From positions 1 through 7,805 of the forward strand of contig SPDF01000058.1 in assembly GCA_004525055.1 (NCBI GenBank): a stretch of 7,805 bases of DNA, given 5' to 3'. Below, piece after piece: positions 1 to 7,518 of this stretch (within the stretch, counting starts at the first letter, position 1; every line of letters begins with the position of its first letter). The notes beneath the pieces were generated by a model. That model was not told the origin of the DNA, did not search any database, and worked only from the letters and a program-made list of their open reading frames with translations. The position numbers and the translations under genes are program-made. Origin of the DNA: Gemmatimonadales bacterium (GTDB taxonomy: Bacteria > Gemmatimonadota > Gemmatimonadetes > Gemmatimonadales > GWC2-71-9).

Positions 1-1300
1 CCCGGATGGTTGCGATGAGATCGGGTCGGGTCCCGTGGAGTGCGGGAAAGAGGCCGAACAGCACCGCGGTCGCGACCGCCAGGAGCGTGGTGAAGGCGAG
101 CACGGTCACATCGAGCTGCGGAACGAAGAACGAGGTGTTGTCCGTCGGCAAGATCGAGCTGATCCCGCGCATCGTCAGCGCCGCCACGCCGAGTCCCACC
201 AACCCACCAAGGATCCCGAGGAGCAGTGATTCGGTGAGGAGCTGTCTGGCCAGCTGCCAGCGTGTTCCGCCAATGGCGAGGCGCACCGCCATCTCCCCCG
301 ACCGGGCCGCACCGCGCGCCAGCAGGAGATTGGAGATGTTGGCGCAGGCGATCAGCAAGACCAGGAGGGTGATCCCGAACAGCATCGTAAGCGGCGTGGA
401 CGCCTCGGCGCGGACACGACTCTGCCCGAGGGAGCCAGGGGTGAGGATCACTCGCTTGGCCCGGAACTCCTCCATCATCTTGTCACTCATCCCCCGCTGC
501 AGCGCAACTTCGACGTTCTGGATGACCGCGGCGTACTGGACGTTGATCGAGGCGGAGGCCTGCTCGATCGAGACGCCGGGGTTCAGCCGTGCGAAAAGAT
601 ACGCCCAGTACCGGCGACGGTTGTCGAACGTTGTGACGGAGCCCGCCCACCCCGGTGTCATCGCCTCGTTCATGGTGACCGGCACGAAGACGCGGGGGGT
701 GCTCCCGAGCGTCGTCCCCTGGAAGCCCCGCGGGGCGACGCCGATGATCTCGAGCGATTCGCCATTGACAATGAGTGTCTTGGAGAGGATGTCGGGGTCG
801 CCGCCGAGCGGCCCCAACCAGTAGTCGTAGGCCAGCACCGCGACGCGTCCGTCACCCGGAACCCTCGTATCATCTGGGCCAATGAGCCTGCCGAGAGCCG
901 GCACGACGCCCAGGACCGGGAAGTAGGAGCCCGACACCATGAGCCCCTCGGCGCTGATCGTCCGGCCCTGGGCGGAGATGTTGGCGCCGAAATCGACGTG
1001 GGCCGCGATGTCGGTGAAGACCTGCTGTTCCCGCTGGAGGTCCAGGAACATCGGATAGGAGAAGATCTCGTCGCATTCGCCGATATCACTGCAGGACTGC
1101 GAACCGGGATTGGGGCCCGGCGCCTTCAGATTGACCAGCCGACCCGGATCGGGCACCGGAATCGGGCGGAGGAGCATCTGATCGACGATGGAGAACATCG
1201 CCGCGTTCGCCCCAATCCCCAGAGCGAGGGACGCGATAGCGACCCCCGTGACGAAGGGGCTCTTCAAGAGGTGGCGGAAGGCGAGACGGATGTTTCCCAA
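1..1300 (-). CDS. ADOP-family permease C, C-terminal part cut by left window edge
   Basis: The minus-strand frame from TTG at 1300 stays open to the left edge: 433 residues, about half of a typical ADOP protein. It opens directly with NIRLAFRHLLKSPFVTGVAI, then ASLALGIGANAAMFSIVDQMLLRP (22-45), the TM1 signature of the family, with no N-terminal prefix domain. The periplasmic MacB domain spans about 50-300, with C70 and C76 in GSQSCSDIGECDEIFSYPMF, then AYDYWLGPLGGDPDIL near 157-171. FtsX helices follow at 303-328 (LLVLLIACANISNLLLARGA), 353-378 and about 398-420. No ATG is available in this frame near the expected start. TTG 1300 fits because of GAGG (1312-1309) 8 nt upstream and the match to family N termini; TTG 1348 lies upstream of the likely transcription start. 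It belongs to a different ADOP subgroup from A and B. The second half and the stop codon are outside the window. Confidence 0.88.
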   Translation of the reverse strand, partial: MGNIRLAFRHLLKSPFVTGVAIASLALGIGANAAMFSIVDQMLLRPIPVPDPGRLVNLKAPGPNPGSQSCSDIGECDEIFSYPMFLDLQREQQVFTDIAAHVDFGANISAQGRTISAEGLMVSGSYFPVLGVVPALGRLIGPDDTRVPGDGRVAVLAYDYWLGPLGGDPDILSKTLIVNGESLEIIGVAPRGFQGTTLGSTPRVFVPVTMNEAMTPGWAGSVTTFDNRRRYWAYLFARLNPGVSIEQASASINVQYAAVIQNVEVALQRGMSDKMMEEFRAKRVILTPGSLGQSRVRAEASTPLTMLFGITLLVLLIACANISNLLLARGAARSGEMAVRLAIGGTRWQLARQLLTESLLLGILGGLVGLGVAALTMRGISSILPTDNTSFFVPQLDVTVLAFTTLLAVATAVLFGLFPALHGTRPDLIATIR

Positions 1301-1330
1301 GTCGGCGTCCTCGGTGGGGTTAGTTCTATT

Positions 1331-1358
1331 AGACGAACGAGACCCCAAAAAGGTTGCA
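1331..1358 (-). promoter_or_regulatory. Putative ECF-type promoter of permease C
   Basis: On the minus strand TGCAACCT (1358-1351) is followed after exactly 15 nt by CGTCT, continuing CGTCTAA (1335-1329). The -10 resembles the CGTC/GTCTAA form of ECF promoters, and the -35 is identical over 8 bases to the one before PadR 1. Transcription would start near 1323. That leaves a leader of about 20 nt containing GAGG (1312-1309), 8 nt ahead of the TTG start, so the element also supports that start. It makes permease C a separate unit despite lying only 85 nt after permease B. Confidence 0.55.
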
Positions 1359-1385
1359 CATCTGGACGTTTCAGCCGCCGACTGG

Positions 1386-4082
1386 CTAGTCCCCCCGGAG
1401 GGCCGTGACTGGATCGATCCGGACTGCCCGGGCGGTCGGGACCCCGCTGGCCGCGAGGCCCAACAGGGCCACGCTCACGGCCACCAGAACCAGGACCATC
1501 GGGTCGGTCGGGCTGACCTCGAAGAGCAGCGATTCCAGCACCCGGGTGCCCGCACCGGCACCGGCCAGGCCGATCACGATGCCGGCTGCGACCAGCCGGA
1601 GCGATTGGCCCAGGACCAGGGCGACGATCTGGGCCACGCTCGCCCCCACGGCAATGCGGACCCCGATTTCGCGCTCCCGCTGCCCCACCACGAAGGCGAT
1701 GACGCCGTAGAGCCCCACGGCACTGAGCATGAGAGCCATGAGGGCCGCCGCGATGATCAGGATCAACGTGAAGGTCCGCCGGGCCATCGACTCCGCCACC
1801 AGGTCCGTCATCAGCCGCGCCTGCGAAACCGGGATGGTGGCATCTATCTCCGTCATCGCGTCGCGGACCATCGACTGGATCGCCGCGGCAGAGAGGGTTG
1901 GTGCCTTGATGACCAACCGGATATCGAGCGGCCAGTTGTTGGTGGGCGCGCTGTCCGGCGGCACGATGGCGAAATAGGCAATCTCGTCCGGCGGCGCGTC
2001 GAGGGAGGTCATATGGACCTCACTCGTGACGCCGACGACGCGGTCCCAGTGGTCTCCGCCCCGGCAGCAGCGCATCTGCTGCCCAATCGGATCCTGATCG
2101 GGCCAGAGGCGGCGCGCCAAGGCCGGCGAAATGACGACGCCCCCGACGTGACGCACGGCGTCGGCCCAATCGGGCGCCCGACCCCGGACCTCGATTCCCA
2201 TCGTCTCGAAATACCCCGGTGCGGCATGCATCGTGGCGACGCACCGCTCGCGCCCCGGCGAGCTCCCGCTCCCCGCCGCCATCACACCGGTACATCCCTG
2301 GGCACCCGAGAGGGGAAGCGCCTCTGCGAACCCCACCGACTGCACGCCGGGAGCGGCGCCGATCTGCTCGGCGAGTCGGCGGTAGATGGTCGCCGCGGCG
2401 TCGTAACTCCGATAGGCCGCCCGGGAGAGCGCGACGTCCAGGGTGACCACCCCACGCGGCTCGAATCCGTCGTCGACCGCGCGGAGTCGGAGACCGCTTC
2501 GAATCAGCAGCCCCGCGCCCACCAGCAAGACGACCGTCATCGCCACCTGACCGACCACCAGGGAATTGCGAAGCGCCATGCGGGCTCGCGAGGAGGTCAG
2601 CGTCCGGGAGCCCTCGCGCAGCGCGTTGCTGTCGGCACGGGCATGCGTCATCGGGAGCATCCCGAGCCCCACCCCAATCACCGATGCGAGCCCGAGGATC
2701 AGGCCGACACCACCGAGGCCGAAATGCACCTCCGACAATCGCGGAAGTGTATCGGCCGCCAGTGCCGGGAAGGCGCCGAGCACCACGGATGCCAGTCCGC
2801 AGGCGAAGAGCGCCGCGAGCAGGGTGACCACCAGGCCCTCGGTGACGAAATGCAGGAGCATGATCGGGCGCGAGGCACCGAGTGCGGTCCGCATCACGAT
2901 TTCCCGCCGCTGTCCTTCGGCGCGCACCATGACGAGGTTGGCCACGTTGGCGATGGCCACGAGCAGGACAAGCCAGACGGCCGCAAAGAGGATCCACAGC
3001 GCCCGAGCCACGGCTGGCCCGACCACTTCATCGCGCAGCGGGGTGACCGAGGTCCGGAAGCCCGACTCCCGAATCCAGTGATTCGGGTAGGCCGCCGGGA
3101 AGATCTCGTCCATCCGCACCACGAGCGGCGCGATCTGCGCCTCGGCGTCGCTGGCGGTGAACCCCGGACGCAGGCGTGCCACTGAGCTGCGCACGTGGTT
3201 GTTCATCGGCGGGGCGGCCGGATCGATATAGTCGGGCATCCAGAGGTCCACCGGGCGGTCGGGCAATGAAGCCCCGGCGGGTGTCACGCCCACGATCTCG
3301 CGCGAGGTGCCGTCGACGGCCAGCAGCTTTCCGATCACCTGGGGGTCGCCACCGAAGCGGCGCGTCCAGTAGTCGTGACTCAACACCACCACCGTGCCCC
3401 GTCGCGGAACATTGTCCTCGGGCCGGAGGATGCGGCCGAGCGCCGGCGCAATGCGCAACGTGGGAAAGATGCTGGCACTGACGCTTGCCACGACCATGCG
3501 CTCGGCAGGAAAGACACCGTCGCCCGCGATCGTGACCTCCCGGGCCTGATACAGCGCCATGTCCTCGAAGGCGCGGACATTCTCCTTGTAGTAGGGAAGC
3601 TGGTGGCGCGCGATGCCCCAGACGTCATCGAGCTTGGGCATCGGCGACGCCAACGAGACCAGTTGTCCTGCCTCGGGATACGGCAGCGGCCGGAGAAGAA
3701 CGGCTTGCAGGAGAGTGAAAGCCACGGCGATGGAAGCGAGGCCGAGGCCGAGTGTGAGGACGGCAGGCGCCGTGAAGGAGGGTTGCCGCCGCAGGCGTCG
3801 GAGCGCGAGCCGCACCTCGTCACCGATGACCATCAGCCGTTCAGCGGAGGTTCGCCGCCGATGCGTGCGGACATCGATGTCCTGCAGACGGGTTCGGGTG
3901 GTCCCGAGATCGCCGAACTCGGCGGTCGCCTGGGCCCGTGCGTCTGTGAGGGAAAGGCCGCTCGCCACGAGGGACTCGATCCGCTCCTCGAAATGGAAGC
4001 CGAGCTCCTCTTCGATGTCTGAGGCGATGTCGGGGCCGCTAAAGCGGAGGTAACGGCGCCAGGCCGGCGTGGGGCGCGACAT
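1386..4082 (-). CDS. ADOP-family ABC transporter permease B (MacB/FtsX-like, orphan)
   Basis: An 898-residue inner-membrane protein with the same architecture as permease A but only moderately similar. It has a prefix domain at about 18-72 (DIEEELGFHFEERIESL and ATAEFGDLG) and an RLALRRLRRQPSFTAPA lead-in to TM1 (104-128) and LLRPLPYPEAGQLV. The first periplasmic MacB domain spans about 135-355, with DYWTRRFGGDP at 237-247. FtsX helices lie at 361-385, 408-440 and 453-478, TM5 at 503-528, the second periplasmic domain at about 535-765 and the terminal FtsX domain at 770-898 with REREIGVRIAVGAS, ending DPVTALRGD. The ATG start at 4082 has GAGGG (4095-4091) 8 nt upstream. TM1 reads LGLGLASIAVAFTLLQ rather than the usual LGIGANTAIF. 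The second periplasmic domain carries four cysteines (597, 614, 672, 673) that could form disulfides outside the cytoplasm. No ATPase gene adjoins it; the substrate is unknown. Confidence 0.94.
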   Translation of the reverse strand: MSRPTPAWRRYLRFSGPDIASDIEEELGFHFEERIESLVASGLSLTDARAQATAEFGDLGTTRTRLQDIDVRTHRRRTSAERLMVIGDEVRLALRRLRRQPSFTAPAVLTLGLGLASIAVAFTLLQAVLLRPLPYPEAGQLVSLASPMPKLDDVWGIARHQLPYYKENVRAFEDMALYQAREVTIAGDGVFPAERMVVASVSASIFPTLRIAPALGRILRPEDNVPRRGTVVVLSHDYWTRRFGGDPQVIGKLLAVDGTSREIVGVTPAGASLPDRPVDLWMPDYIDPAAPPMNNHVRSSVARLRPGFTASDAEAQIAPLVVRMDEIFPAAYPNHWIRESGFRTSVTPLRDEVVGPAVARALWILFAAVWLVLLVAIANVANLVMVRAEGQRREIVMRTALGASRPIMLLHFVTEGLVVTLLAALFACGLASVVLGAFPALAADTLPRLSEVHFGLGGVGLILGLASVIGVGLGMLPMTHARADSNALREGSRTLTSSRARMALRNSLVVGQVAMTVVLLVGAGLLIRSGLRLRAVDDGFEPRGVVTLDVALSRAAYRSYDAAATIYRRLAEQIGAAPGVQSVGFAEALPLSGAQGCTGVMAAGSGSSPGRERCVATMHAAPGYFETMGIEVRGRAPDWADAVRHVGGVVISPALARRLWPDQDPIGQQMRCCRGGDHWDRVVGVTSEVHMTSLDAPPDEIAYFAIVPPDSAPTNNWPLDIRLVIKAPTLSAAAIQSMVRDAMTEIDATIPVSQARLMTDLVAESMARRTFTLILIIAAALMALMLSAVGLYGVIAFVVGQREREIGVRIAVGASVAQIVALVLGQSLRLVAAGIVIGLAGAGAGTRVLESLLFEVSPTDPMVLVLVAVSVALLGLAASGVPTARAVRIDPVTALRGD

Positions 4083-4085
4083 CGG

Positions 4086-4424
4086 TCAGGCCCTCGCCGG
4101 GGCAGCCATGACCAGCGCCACCGCCGAGACATACCGGTCCCAGCGAGAGGCGCGCTGCTGGAGCTCCGCCCGGCCGGCAGGGGTCAGTTCGTAGAACCGA
4201 GCCCGTTTCCCCCGCTCGGACGTGCCCCATTCGGCATCGATCCACCCCTTCTCGTCCATCCGGTGGAGGGAGGTGTAGAGCGCACCGTCCAGAATACGGA
4301 AGGTCCCATCAGAACCCTCTCGAATCCACCGCGCAACCGCGTAACCATGCATGGGGCCATGACTTAAGGCACGGAGCACGAGGATGTCGAGAGTGCCTTG
4401 GAAGAGATCGAGTTCATTCGGCAT
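4086..4424 (-). CDS. PadR-family transcriptional regulator (PadR 2)
   Basis: A 112-residue winged-helix protein paralogous to PadR 1. It has LFQGTLDILVLRALSHGPMHGY at residues 7-28, LDGALYTSLHRMDEKGWI near 45-62, the wing strand KRARFYELTPAGRAEL near 72-87 and the shared C-terminal W-D-R-Y-V-S-A. The usual GALYP of the family reads GALYT here, a small deviation in the DNA-recognition region. I place the start at ATG 4424, because GAGG (4434-4431) sits 6 nt upstream. A TTG at 4436 in the same frame would add four residues but would use the Shine-Dalgarno bases as codons. The stop TGA (4088-4086) is 3 nt before permease B, implying one transcript and coupled translation. It probably binds the palindrome immediately upstream and represses itself and permease B. 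The signal it senses is unknown. Confidence 0.93.
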   Translation of the reverse strand: MPNELDLFQGTLDILVLRALSHGPMHGYAVARWIREGSDGTFRILDGALYTSLHRMDEKGWIDAEWGTSERGKRARFYELTPAGRAELQQRASRWDRYVSAVALVMAAPARA

Positions 4425-4426
4425 GT

Positions 4427-4464
4427 TATACCTCAACAGTTGATACCATCAATGTTGAGGTATA
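4427..4464. promoter_or_regulatory. Palindromic operator upstream of PadR 2
   Basis: Perfect 12-bp arms TATACCTCAACA (4427-4438) and TGTTGAGGTATA (4453-4464) enclose a 14-nt centre that itself contains TTGAT (4440-4444), ACC and ATCAA (4448-4452). Apart from one extra G (4439) and the 3-nt centre, the 38 bp are wholly symmetric. One arm covers the proposed -10 element. The other covers the Shine-Dalgarno GAGG (4434-4431) and ends 2 nt before the ATG. A PadR dimer bound here would block both polymerase and transcription start. In RNA the same symmetry could fold into a hairpin hiding the ribosome site if transcription began upstream, for example by read-through from permease A. Confidence 0.72.
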
Positions 4465-4489
4465 CGGGCTGCGGGCCCGGCAGGTTTCA
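4462..4489 (-). promoter_or_regulatory. Putative ECF-type promoter of the PadR 2 / permease B unit
   Basis: On the minus strand TGAAACCT (4489-4482) is followed after exactly 15 nt by CGTAT (4466-4462). This is close to the TGAAAC / CGTA form known for SigW-like ECF factors. It begins 6 nt after the stop codon of permease A, so the second module can be transcribed independently of the first. Transcription would start near 4455, about 30 nt ahead of the ATG of PadR 2. The -10 overlaps the right arm of the palindrome at 4427-4464. Sigma class is inferred from pattern only. Confidence 0.5.
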
Positions 4490-4495
4490 GGGCCA

Positions 4496-7150
4496 TCACT
4501 CCGACTGGATGGCCCGCACCGGATCAATCGCCGCACTCCGCCTGGCAGGCAGCCAGCTGGCCAAGAACCCCACAAGAAGCAGCAGGCCCACCGCCAGCCC
4601 GAAGGTCATCGGGTCATCCGGTTCCACGCCGTAGAGCAGTGCCCGCATCAAGCGTGTGCCTGCCACGGCACCGACCCCGCCCACGACAATTCCAATACCG
4701 ATGACCACCATGGCGCCCCCTTGGACCAGTCGCTGCACCCGCGACGGCTCGGCGCCGAGCGCAATCCGAATCCCGATTTCGCGGCTCCGCTGGGCCACGG
4801 TGTAGGACACCACGCCATAGATGCCAAGCCCCGCGAGGAGCAGCGCGACAAGGGCGAACGAGGCCAGCACTACCATCGTGAAACGGCGGTCCGAAATTGA
4901 GGAGGCGAGCCGGTCGTCCATAGTGCGGAACTCCAGCGGGATCTGGGGATCGATATCGTGCACCAGCTGCGCCAGCATCGGTGCCAGCGCGGCGGGGTTC
5001 CCCGCTGTGCGCACCACCAATTTCATGGAACGGGTGCGGGCGGGATTCTGTGAATACGGATACCAGTAGGCCTCGCGCCGTGCACCAGTGATGGGCCCGT
5101 GCGGAATGTCGGCGACCACACCAATCACAGTCGCGTAGGGTTCCTCTCCCCCATCCATCCCGTACACCCGGAACTGCCTCCCGATGGGGTCCTCGCCGGA
5201 CCACTCGCGCTCGGCCAGTCCCTGGGTGACAATCACCACGCGCGGTGCATTGGCGCGGTCCCGGTCGTTGAAGGGCCGACCAGCCAGCACTGGAATGCCC
5301 ATCGCATCGAAGTACCTGGTGCTGGCGGTTCGGTAGATCGCGTACCCGGTGAAGGGCCCCGCCGGCAGCGTCGGCTTCCCCTCCACCTGGATGGCGCCAC
5401 CCGGAGAGTTCCCCTCCAGCGGCAGTCGGTTCGTCACGCCCGCGGCCACCACCCCTGGTGCATCCGCCAGCACCGCAAGGAGTCGGTCGTGAAAGGCGAC
5501 CGCCTGGTGGACATCCGCGTAGGAGGCGTCCGGCAGGTCGAGCAGGGCCGTGATGACACCCTCGGCTCGGAATCCGGGGTCGATTCGGGTGATCGCCGAG
5601 AACGATCGGAGGAGCAGACCTGACCCGCTGAGCAGAATGACCGCGAGGGCCACCTCCACTGCCACCAGCGTAGACCAGAGGCGCCGGCTCTGACGAGTGC
5701 CACTGTGCCGGGCGCCCTCGCGCATGGCCTGCGACGGTCGCACCGACGACATACGCATCGCTGGCAGAAGGCCGAACAGCACCGCCGTAAGCAAGGTGAG
5801 CAGCAGCGAGAATCCGAGGACGCGCAGGTCAAACGGCGCCCCTTCGAGTGGCACCATCCCGGCTGGCGCCAGGAGGAGGAGGCCGCGGCGCAAGAGCACC
5901 GCAATGCCGAGTCCGACCACGCAACCGAGGGTGGAGATCAGCAGGCTCTCGGTAAAGACCTGGCGTACCAGGCGGCCCCGCCCAGCGCCGATCGCGGCGC
6001 GCACCGCCAGTTCGTGGGCCCGCGCCGCCCCGCGCACCAGCATGCTGCTGGCGAGATTCGTGCACGCGGCGAGGAGGAGCAGACCGGATGCGCCGAGCAG
6101 GAGGTACAGCGGCTCCTTGAGCGGACCCGCCTCGAGGTCTCGGAGTGGAGCGACGGTGCCGCCGACCGCGTCAAATCTGGGGAGGTACTGCTCGCGCATG
6201 GGCACAGTGAGCGCGTCGAGCTCACGGTCACCATCGAGCGGCGTGAGCCCCGCCTTGAGCCGCGCCACTACCGCATAGTTGTGGGCCGTTCGGCTCTCAT
6301 TCCGGCCGTACAACTCGATGGGGAACCAGAGGTCGCTCTCGTCCGGAAATCCAAATCCCTGAGGCAAGACACCCACCACCTGGAAATCGAAATTGGATCG
6401 CAGCCGCCGACTGAAGATCTCCTGGGTACCACCGAGGCGGTCCTGCCAGAAACGGTAGCTGACCACCGCCACCGGCGGCGCGTCGACGCGGAACTCGTCG
6501 TGCGCCGGCAGCCGGCCCAACACTGGCCGCACCCGCATGACGTCGAAGAAATCCTCCGAGACCGCGGCCGTGCGAACGCGGGAGGGGATGTCCGCCCCGA
6601 GCAGGGTGCCGATATCGGTGCCGTAGGCCGCCATGCCGTCGAAGGAATGCGCCTGTGCCCGCCAGTCATGAAAATTTGGTTCCGTGAGGTCCGAAAGTCC
6701 TCCGCGCTCCGTCGCCTCGAACACGCTGACCAGCTGTTCGGGATGATCGTAGGGGAGTGGGCGCAGGAGGACTCCGTTGACCACCGAGAAGATGGCGGTG
6801 TTGGCCCCGATGCCGAGGGCCAGTGTCATTACCGCGCCGAGAGTGAAGGCCGGCGCGCGACGCAAAATGCGGACGGCAAAGCGCACGTCGTGCAGCAGGG
6901 CACCGAACCATTCGTCGCGGCGCAGGCTACGCCGGGCCCGGACGGTGATCTGTCGACACTCCTTGCTCACGGAGAGCACGTCGCCGAACGCCCGGAGCGC
7001 CTCTGCCCGTGCGTCCTCGGCGGTCCACCCCTCGGCAACCAGTTCCTCCGTGCGGAACTCGATGTGCTGGGCAAGTTCGAGGCGTACGTCCTCATCCACC
7101 GGCTTCTGGTTGGAGAGCGGCAGCGGGTCCGACGGCTGCCGGCGCCTCAC
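4496..7150 (-). CDS. ADOP-family ABC transporter permease A (MacB/FtsX-like, orphan)
   Basis: An 884-residue inner-membrane protein. Residues about 16-75 form the short N-terminal permease prefix domain (DEDVRLELAQHIEFRTEEL, then AEALRAFGD). HDVRFAVRILRRAPAF (87-102) leads into TM1 with the ADOP signature LALGIGANTAIFSVVNGVLLRPLPY (110-134). A MacB-type periplasmic domain follows (about 135-345), then FtsX helices (347-372, 395-420, 440-465), a second TM and periplasmic unit (about 490-755) and a C-terminal FtsX domain (757-884) with SREIGIRIALGA and ending near IDPVRAIQSE. This duplicated layout and length are typical of ADOP. Family knowledge suggests export or mechanotransmission driven by a separate MacB-like ATPase, but no ATPase gene is visible here. 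I chose the GTG start at 7150: it overlaps the PadR 1 stop by 4 nt, has GGAG (7161-7158) 7 nt upstream and leads directly into the prefix domain. The frame stays open further upstream, but that part overlaps PadR 1 and is Arg/His-rich, unlike the family. Confidence 0.93.
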   Translation of the reverse strand: MRRRQPSDPLPLSNQKPVDEDVRLELAQHIEFRTEELVAEGWTAEDARAEALRAFGDVLSVSKECRQITVRARRSLRRDEWFGALLHDVRFAVRILRRAPAFTLGAVMTLALGIGANTAIFSVVNGVLLRPLPYDHPEQLVSVFEATERGGLSDLTEPNFHDWRAQAHSFDGMAAYGTDIGTLLGADIPSRVRTAAVSEDFFDVMRVRPVLGRLPAHDEFRVDAPPVAVVSYRFWQDRLGGTQEIFSRRLRSNFDFQVVGVLPQGFGFPDESDLWFPIELYGRNESRTAHNYAVVARLKAGLTPLDGDRELDALTVPMREQYLPRFDAVGGTVAPLRDLEAGPLKEPLYLLLGASGLLLLAACTNLASSMLVRGAARAHELAVRAAIGAGRGRLVRQVFTESLLISTLGCVVGLGIAVLLRRGLLLLAPAGMVPLEGAPFDLRVLGFSLLLTLLTAVLFGLLPAMRMSSVRPSQAMREGARHSGTRQSRRLWSTLVAVEVALAVILLSGSGLLLRSFSAITRIDPGFRAEGVITALLDLPDASYADVHQAVAFHDRLLAVLADAPGVVAAGVTNRLPLEGNSPGGAIQVEGKPTLPAGPFTGYAIYRTASTRYFDAMGIPVLAGRPFNDRDRANAPRVVIVTQGLAEREWSGEDPIGRQFRVYGMDGGEEPYATVIGVVADIPHGPITGARREAYWYPYSQNPARTRSMKLVVRTAGNPAALAPMLAQLVHDIDPQIPLEFRTMDDRLASSISDRRFTMVVLASFALVALLLAGLGIYGVVSYTVAQRSREIGIRIALGAEPSRVQRLVQGGAMVVIGIGIVVGGVGAVAGTRLMRALLYGVEPDDPMTFGLAVGLLLLVGFLASWLPARRSAAIDPVRAIQSE

Positions 7151-7497
7151 GCGATGGCTCCGGTGGGGCGCGCCTCGAGGGCACGAGTCATCGCTGACAC
7201 GTAGCGACTCCACGCGCTCACCTCGGCCTTGAGCTGTCGACGGCCGGCGGCGGTGAGGGTGTAGACCTTCGCTTCGCGGCCCGTGGCGGTGGTCTTCCAC
7301 GACGCGTCCAGGAGCCCCTTCCCCTCCAACCGGCGAAGCGCCGGGTAGAGGGCCCCCTCCTCGATATGCAGTTCGTCACCAGTCGTCTGCTGGATCCAGC
7401 GGGAGATGGCGTATCCGTGGCTGGGGCCCCAGCCGAGCGTCTTGAGGATGAGGACGTCGAGGGTGCCCTTGAGGAGGGGCATCGGAGGATGTGTCAC
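7147..7497 (-). CDS. PadR-family transcriptional regulator (PadR 1)
   Basis: A 116-residue protein with the classical PadR winged-helix pattern: LLKGTLDVLILKTLGWGPSHGY at residues 8-29, the EEGALYPALRRLEGKGLL recognition-helix and wing region near 46-63, the wing strand REAKVYTLTAAGRRQL near 74-89, then a short C-terminal dimerisation helix with W-S-R-Y-V-S-A. The length fits the short PadR subfamily often found beside ADOP permeases. I prefer the GTG start at 7497 because GAGAGG (7508-7503) lies 5 nt upstream; the internal ATG at 7482 has no Shine-Dalgarno. Its TGA stop overlaps the GTG of permease A in a GTGA junction, so the two are probably translated together. The likely role is a ligand-responsive, autoregulating repressor acting at the dyad 7519-7555. 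The ligand is unknown. Confidence 0.93.
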   Translation of the reverse strand: MTHPPMPLLKGTLDVLILKTLGWGPSHGYAISRWIQQTTGDELHIEEGALYPALRRLEGKGLLDASWKTTATGREAKVYTLTAAGRRQLKAEVSAWSRYVSAMTRALEARPTGAIA

Positions 7498-7518
7498 GGG
7501 GACCTCTCTAATGGATGA

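Noticed and set aside
1188..3185. A 665-codon plus-strand open frame opposite permease B
   Set aside because: It is Arg/His/Asp/Gly-rich, without domain pattern or hydrophobic core, and lies exactly opposite a permease with clear family motifs along its whole length. Open antisense frames are expected at this GC content.
4424..4444. A sigma70-like promoter TTGATG-16-TATAAC in front of PadR 2
   Set aside because: The TATAAC abuts the ATG, so transcription would start inside the coding region. The same bases are better explained as operator arm and ribosome site.
4467..4482. GC-rich hairpin CTGCCGGGCCCGCAG after the stop of permease A as a terminator
   Set aside because: There is only a short imperfect stem and no T tract, and it lies between the two halves of the proposed promoter.
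5705..7204. A 499-codon plus-strand open frame opposite permease A
   Set aside because: It has a Gln/Glu/His/Arg-rich low-complexity translation, no recognisable motif and no plausible promoter; the opposite strand is well explained by permease A.
7151..7300. A 50-residue N-terminal extension of permease A
   Set aside because: It overlaps PadR 1 and reads as Arg/His-rich out-of-frame sequence. The GTG at 7150 with its own Shine-Dalgarno starts just before the family prefix domain.
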